Assembly: GCF_035594125.1 (NCBI RefSeq)
Contig: NC_087198.1
Coordinates: forward strand, 5,997,965 to 6,061,964
Origin: Scylla paramamosain
Taxonomy: Eukaryota > Arthropoda > Malacostraca > Decapoda > Portunidae
Direction: 5' to 3'
Length of the DNA stretch: 64,000 bases
The notes beneath the pieces were generated by a model. The model was not told where the DNA came from and made no database searches. It was given only the letters and a program-made list of their open reading frames with translations. Numbering within the stretch: position 1 is the first letter of the stretch; each line of letters starts with the position of its first letter. Made by a program: the position numbers and the translations under genes. Below are positions 56,540 through 64,000 of the stretch, one piece after another.

Positions 56540-57410
56540 GAGTCTACGTAGGCAGCACCTCGTCGAGTCTTGTCTTGAACTGCTCTACAGAGTTACTATT
56601 GACGACATCTGAGGGAAGCGCATTCAAACGACTGCAGATTTTGTAGGAAAAGAAGTTCCCACAAAGATCTCTGTTGTAACGCTTCAGTTCAAGTTTGTAG
56701 CCATTGTTACGAGTGCGCCCCTCACTCAGCTGGAACAAGCACCTGTAGTCCACGTTGTCAAAACCTCGAAGTATCTTAAATACCTCTATGAGCTGACCAC
56801 GAAGCCTTCTGGTCTCCAGTGAGAAGAGGTTCAACTCCTTCAGGCACTCTGTATAACACATGTGTCTGAGCTCAGGAATCAGTTTGGTCGCCCTGGCCTG
56901 TACTCTCTCCAGTCTTGTGATGTGTTTACGGTAAGGACTCCAAAACTGAACTACGTACTCCAAATGTGGACGGACGAGAGAGTTGTACAGTGATAGTACT
57001 ATTTTTTTTTTTTTACAATATCCAAACTGTCTCTTTATGTAGCACAAAAGTTTCTGAGCCTTCTTCTCTACAGCTATACACTGCTTCGAGAACTTGAGGT
57101 CATTGGTAATAACTACACCCAAGTCTTTCTCCGAGTCAGTGCTCTTCAGAGCCTTTCCCTTAAGAACGTACTCATATTGGGGGTTGCGGTACCCAATGTG
57201 CATGACCTTGGGTACCTTGATCTCCATAAGCTGGGAGAGTTGTCAGACAAATGGCATCTGCCATTTGTCTGACAACTCTCCCAGCTTATGGAGATCAAGC
57301 TGAAGTTGTTCTACTTTCTCTGGAGTCGAAACGTCTGATCTAACTTCGTGTCGTCGGCAAACTTACAGATTCTGGAGACAATTCCTTTATCTATATCATT
57401 AATGTATATG

Positions 57411-57415
<5 letters not shown>
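56540..57415 (-). pseudogene. LINE reverse transcriptase palm-to-C-terminus fragment
   Basis: The minus strand starts near 57415 with YIND, KGIVSRICKFADDTKL (catalytic FADD) and, after a disrupted stretch, LDLHKLGELSDKWQM. It then meets a palindrome (57216-57299). An open frame of 227 codons follows (57227-56544) with KVMHIGYRNPQYEY, DLGVVITNDLKFSKQC, YNSLVRPHLEYVVQFWSPY, a thumb region and FKTRLDEVL at the end. It is 5' truncated by a (GA)n run at 57420. It is the non-LTR reverse transcriptase C-terminal half of a CR1/jockey-like LINE. Confidence 0.85.
57216..57299. repeat. Perfect 41-bp palindrome with 2-nt spacer inside a LINE
   Basis: Bases 57216-57256 and 57259-57299 are exact reverse complements around TC. 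Reading the LINE on the minus strand, coding sequence up to WQMPF is copied back in inverted form. The expected dozen or so codons before KVMHIG are replaced. Confidence 0.95.
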
Positions 57416-57854
<439 letters not shown>

Positions 57855-58105
57855 GGTTTATTGCCCATTTGCATAAATACATTTGAGAAAGACATGTTTA
57901 CAAAAGAAGAAAGATGGCAGAGACTGTCAAGCCGAAGCTTCCCGACAGTCACATATATGTACATAATTATGAATATTGTTTACACCAACACCAATTGGCA
58001 ATATTTTAGGTAAACTATCTAAAGAATTATTTGTGTAACTAGACTAGTAATAATAGCAAAAATAATTACAAGATTAAAGCTAAGGAAATTACAATAAATA
58101 TACTG

Positions 58106-58492
<387 letters not shown>

Positions 58493-58654
58493 GAAATTAG
58501 ACGAAACATATCATGAAGGGAAATAAACACTACATATTGGAATACCACATTAGAAAATACATCTATAAAAATTTGCTATACATGGGACAGGCAAAGAATA
58601 AGGGAAATTTCAGATAGAAATGTTTGTTTTGTGTTCAAAATGTTAAATTTAAAA

Positions 58655-61654
58655 TTATGTATTTTGGCAGTTATGCAAATATGTCTTCAAAGATCTTTTA
58701 AAAGTTGGCAAGTTATCATTATGAAGAAGCATTTTTATTTCCGAAGGTAATGAATTCCATATTTGTGGACCGGAGCATAATACACTATATTTAAAGAGAG
58801 TCGTTCTGAATTGCGGACACATAAGATTGACATTATTACCCCGAATATTGTATGATGTCTGTACTAATTTAAAAGGTTGAGCTCCAGAATATTGTGTAAA
58901 ATACTTATAAATACTTAACAGTAGGAAATGTTTATGAATATTTGAAAACTTCAGAAAATTTTGTTCATTATAAATGTTGCGTGTTGATTCAAACTTATTC
59001 ATATGGAAAATACATCTAAATATTTTATTTTGAGCAATAGTTATTTTTTTAATAAAAGACTGCCAGGTACACGCCCAGACTGCTACGCAATAGGTGAGGT
59101 GGGGATAACAGAGAGAGTGTAATAAATACTAGTGAGTGATTCAGTGGTGAGACAATTACGAACTCTAAACAAAATACCACACATCCTTGATAATTTATTT
59201 GTAACAAAAGATATCTGTTTACTCCAATTAATATTTTCATCTATATAGACGCCTAAAAATTTAATGTATTCTACTCTATTCAATGTGTTTTCTGCAATAG
59301 TAACAGGGGGAAACTCATGATGTACAGAGCGATTTTGAAACATTATGTAACTTATTTTTGCAATATTTAAGCTCAGACTATTTATTTTAGTCCAGTGATA
59401 AATTTTTCTTAATTCTGTAACCAAATCTGTGTGAAGATTGTTAATATTTAAGTTGTTTAATAGTAAATTTGTATCATCAGCATATATAGTGTATTTGAAT
59501 TTAGAGCTAACATTGACAATATCATTTATATAAATAAGGAAAAGAGTTGGTCCTAATATAGAACCTTGTGGTACACCCTTGTTAATTACTCTGAAGGAGG
59601 AATGTGTGAAATTGCAATATACAGATTGTAGCCTATTGCTCAAGTAATTTTCAATTAGTTTTAAAGGAATGCCTCTAACGCCATAATGGTTCAGTTTGGT
59701 TAACAAAATCTTGTGATTCAAAGTATCAAATGCTTTGGATAGGTCTAAGAATATTCCTATTAAAAATTGTTTTTGTTCTAGGAAGTGATACACATTAGAG
59801 GTGAAATGAAAAATAGCCGTTTCTGTAGAACGACGTGTCCTAAACCCATGTTGAGAGTCTGTAAGTAGATTATTATCTTCAAGATACTTAATAAGGCGTG
59901 CATTAATAACTTTTTCAAATACTTTACTGAAGGCAGGTAGTATAGAGATTGGTCTGTAATTTTTTATATCTGATCTATTACCTGATTTGAGCAAAGGTAT
60001 AGCTTTGGCTTTTTTTAGTGCCTCAGGGAAGATGCCTGTTTTTAATGTTAAGTTCACTATGTGGGTCAGTGGAAGGATAATGTCACTTACTGACCGTTTC
60101 ATAACAACTGGGGAAATTTCATCATATCCACAGGAGGATGTTTTGAATGCCTTAATAATATTGTTCAATTTCAAAATTTGTGGCTGGATATAAAAACATT
60201 GAAAAATTTGGAGAACATTGTAAATTATCTAGAAAATCATTACCAGTAGTTACTGTTATTTGCCCTCCTGCTTGTAGAAAGTGTTCGTTAAATTTATTTG
60301 GAATGTTAGAACAAGCTGGTTTGAGTTCTATAACGCTATTTGTACCGTCTGCCGACCTACCAAGTATGTTGTTTATTGATTGCCAGTGGGACTTAGGATT
60401 GCCTTGATTAGCTACCAATTGCTCTTGGTAGTACCTTTTCTTAGTTTCCTTTAAGAGCGATGTCAGTCTATTTCTATAAGTTCTGTATTGCTCTCGAAAG
60501 GTTAATGGCCACTTATATGCTAGCTTTTCAAGACGATGCTTTTCTTTGATACTCTTCTTTAATGCTGGGGTAACATGGGGACTGCGACTACTCTTGCTAT
60601 TAATCTTAATTCTCTTCTTGGGGAAACAGTTATCATAGGTTGTCTGGAATTTGATAAAAAATAAGTTATAGGATTTGTCAGGACAGGTAGAATTAATAAC
60701 ATCAGACCAATCTATTTGAGAGAGTGTAGTACTGAATTTATCCAAAGCTTCTTCAGTAAACGTTCGTTTTGTTATATAAACAGGAGGAGATGGAATGTTG
60801 TTACATTTAAATAAGGAAACAACAGGAAAATGATCAGTTATATCTGTTTTGATGACAAAATTACCTATATTGTTTTCTATAAAAGTGGACCAAATGTGAT
60901 CTATAATGGTGGCGGAGGTGGCAGTAACTCGTGTCGGTAAAGTTGTAAGTGGAGTCAGGGAGTAACTATACATTAAATTAATAAATTCTTGTATCTTGTT
61001 GTCATTATGTAGTAGTAAATTTAAATTGAAATCTCCAAAAATAAATATTTCATTATAGTTTGTATTCTTTGTGATAGTCAGAATTTCATTGAGAGCATTA
61101 ATAAAGCTATTAAAATCACCCTGAGGAGGTCTATATATACATATGAACAAAAACATTTTACTATTACATTTTACTTCCACTCCCAAACTTTCAACATATG
61201 TTTCCATCCGATTGTATTCATTAATCTTACAACTTGTGTACTTATTGGAGATATAAAGTGCCACACCACCACCATATGTGTTCCTGTCGTTTGAGAACAT
61301 TGTATATGCTGGCAAAGTGTACAGTGCTGAAATATCAGGGTCAAGCCTAGTTTCGGTAAAGCCAAGTACATCGTATGTTATGTTTTCAGTCAAAACTGTT
61401 TCTTTAAAGTACTGAAAGTTGGTGGACATTGATCTAATGTTAAGCAGAAATACGTTAAAATCACTATTTGTACTTAAGGAAGAAAAATTTTCAAGATAAA
61501 CATATTTAGAATCAGGAAAGGAAATATTTCGGGACCTAATATAAAATTGGTTTACATCAAGATCATTATTATAACTGCTATCCTGCACACTGAAGGGATC
61601 AAAGCTTTCACTGACGTCTTGTCCTAACATATCGCGTAGGCCAACAGCATTCAA
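58655..61654 (-). pseudogene. LINE endonuclease-reverse transcriptase ORF, two small frame breaks
   Basis: First segment (61654-60152): APE-type endonuclease with LLNIRSM, GFTETRLD, IYRPPQGD, FGDFN and DHFPV, then a linker. A small shift near 60160-60175 leads to the reverse transcriptase segment (60174-59083) with [69 protein letters not shown] and the catalytic box YADD. A second shift in a CTCTCT run near 59117 leads to the tail (through 59002-58655) with WNSLPSEI and FKRSLKTYL. No ATG is visible at the left edge; the frame enters the adjacent TG repeat. About 1000 codons in total. Confidence 0.88.
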
Positions 61655-61674
61655 TAATTCTTCATCAGTGTGTC

Positions 61675-62462
<788 letters not shown>

Positions 62463-62547
62463 CTCTGCAATCTCTATGTTATTTTACTTTACATACTTTG
62501 CAAATATTTCACTCATATTTTTCATGATTCTTACTGTTACAATAGTC

Positions 62548-62551
<4 letters not shown>

Positions 62552-62638
<87 letters not shown>
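62552..62638. repeat. (CT)n microsatellite
   Basis: About 43 CT units. Confidence 0.95.
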
Positions 62639-62639
<1 letters not shown>

Positions 62640-64000
62640 GCCATATCGATCTTCTTCACATTCCTTCTTCAAGTTCACTCGCTGACTCGCTGACTCACTG
62701 ACTCACTCGTTCACTCTAACAATGCCATGAGCGCTGCTTCACGACCTCTCTCCCCTGCCAGCTAATAAGTGTGAATAACTACAGTACTGGCGCGCTCTCT
62801 TTCACTTTCATTTGCTGCGCCTCCATCTGTAGCCACATGAATAGCGCAGGATCAATTTCATCACCTTTCAACATCTTTATTCATCTCATTGTGGGACTGA
62901 TTAATATGAAGGCAGTGGAAAAATGGGAAGGTGTAGGAAGATTACTGATGAAGATTATGACAAGTAGAGACGTAAGGAAACATGAGGAAATGAACATTTG
63001 AAGAGTAGAAGGAAAGGATGTGAGAAGGAAGAAGAAGAAAGACAGTAGATAGGACAAGGGAGGAGGAAAAGAAAGACTGGAAAGGAATAAAGAGAAGAAA
63101 AATAGATAGGAATAAAAAGAGTAGGAGGAATGAGTAGGAAAGGAGTAAAGAGACAGCAGGAAGAAGTTAGGAAAGCAGAACGCGTAAAAGAAAAATAAAC
63201 AGTAAGAGGAAGAAAGAGGAAGAGAAAGATGAGGAGGAGAAGAATGAGGAGAGGTTATGAAAAAGAGGAAACCAGGAAGTGTGGGAGAAGAACATCTGGA
63301 AGAACAGAAAGAAAGAGAAGAAGGAAGAAAAAAAGGTAAAGAGGAAGAAGGAAGGGAAGGAGGGAGAGAGAAAGAGGATGTGAGGGCCTTGTTAAGACTG
63401 TCAGCTGAGGTCAAGCGTCTAGATAGAATTACAACGCTCCCTGCCTTGTATGTATGAGTATTTTCACACTACAACGAGGTCACGGGAACCATATCGAAAA
63501 GAAAGAAGTAATTTTTCTATTCAAATTTTCCCTCACCGTTTTTTTTTTTTTTCATCTTGTCATTTTTTTTTCTCTCGTTATTTTCTCCTGTACATAATTT
63601 CCCCACTGAACAGTTTTCCTTTTCATTTTCTTCTTTGTGATAATTTTCTTGGTTGTCATTTTCCTTTTAGTAATTATTTTCCTCTCATCATTTTCCTCTT
63701 TAGATATTTTCCTTTGTAAACATGATTCCCTCAAGTAATTTTCCTGATATTTTCCTTTTCTACACATTTTTCCCTCTATTCATTCTTCCCTCTGATCATT
63801 TTCCCCTTTAAACATTCTCCCCTCTGGACACATTCCCCTCAAGTCATTTTTTTCGACATTTTTCCCTCTGAAGTTCACAGTACGATAAAAAAAACTGACA
63901 AAATCATTACTTTTCATCCTGACCATCCACTGTGAACCATCCAAGTCCAGACATCATTCATCCTAGTCCATCCTAGTCTTCTATCCTTCCATCCTAGTCT
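62639..64000. other. Unannotated DNA: purine block, TTTTCC minisatellite, CATCCTAGTC repeat
   Basis: 62900-63390 is purine-rich on the plus strand. 63560-63870 consists of degenerate 15-22-bp units around ATTTTCCYCT. The window ends in tandem CATCCTAGTC units (about 63958-64000). No exon is supported. Confidence 0.7.

Overview
The window looks like intergenic or intron-rich nuclear DNA from an arthropod with a repeat-dense genome, most likely a decapod crustacean. This is inferred from very dense (AT)n, (GA)n, (CA)n and trinucleotide arrays, several APE-type LINE families, tRNA-derived SINEs and a fragment resembling an arthropod-type nuclear lamin. No bacterial-style genes, rRNA genes or CRISPR arrays are visible. 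No complete ordinary host gene could be supported; only isolated exons or exon remnants are seen.

Left part (1-9,050). A 5' LINE fragment abuts a (TA)n array (about 691-1010). A degenerate satellite of about 144 bp period follows (about 2850-4745), split by 212 bp of (AT)n. Next is one (AT)n tract carrying two unrelated insertions: a 3,041-bp integrase-type DNA transposon (4859-7899) with 43-bp inverted ends, arrays of AACTAG motifs inside both ends and a two-zinc-finger DDE integrase gene; and a GC-rich retroposon (about 8019-8941, minus strand) whose 3' tail matches a LINE end found again at 18045-18080.

Middle left (9,050-30,650). This is mostly microsatellites, two more degenerate tandem arrays (16.3-16.87 kb and 17.12-17.72 kb), SINE and LINE fragments, and a decayed PIF/Harbinger transposon (HARBI1-like nuclease at 21.2-21.95 kb and a convergent MADF-domain protein at 22.5-22.9 kb). 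A TTAA-flanked MITE (23780-24170) contains a nested 177-bp MITE with a 9-bp target duplication. A spliced-exon candidate lies at 27623-27780.

Centre (30,650-49,000). A full-length two-ORF LINE occupies about 30.7-34.96 kb. It has intact ORFs and a 5' region with NRF1-like, CRE and RFX X-box sequences. Two exons of a nuclear lamin (coil 1B/2 region at 41040-41206; end of the tail domain at 43135-43361) are separated by a 730-bp trinucleotide array; both carry frame breaks. A minus-strand LINE endonuclease fragment lies at 46.27-47.65 kb.

Right part (49,000-64,000). A non-autonomous transposon with TA-flanked inverted ends (51028-52085), a fold-back element with roughly 240-270-bp arms (52204-52771) joined to a probable coding exon, and two fragments of related minus-strand LINEs (54.95-55.97 kb and 56.54-57.42 kb). 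Each fragment carries a near-perfect snap-back palindrome at the same place in the reverse transcriptase. A nearly intact CR1/L2-like LINE (about 57.8-61.67 kb, minus) is followed by a 780-bp (TG)n array.

Functionally the window is a museum of mobile elements: autonomous donors (integrase transposon, LINEs), parasites that borrow their ends (SINEs, MITEs, the GC-rich retroposon) and microsatellites that serve as landing sites and product. Many frame breaks are one- or two-base indels, some in homopolymers or dinucleotide runs, so some may be assembly errors rather than true decay.
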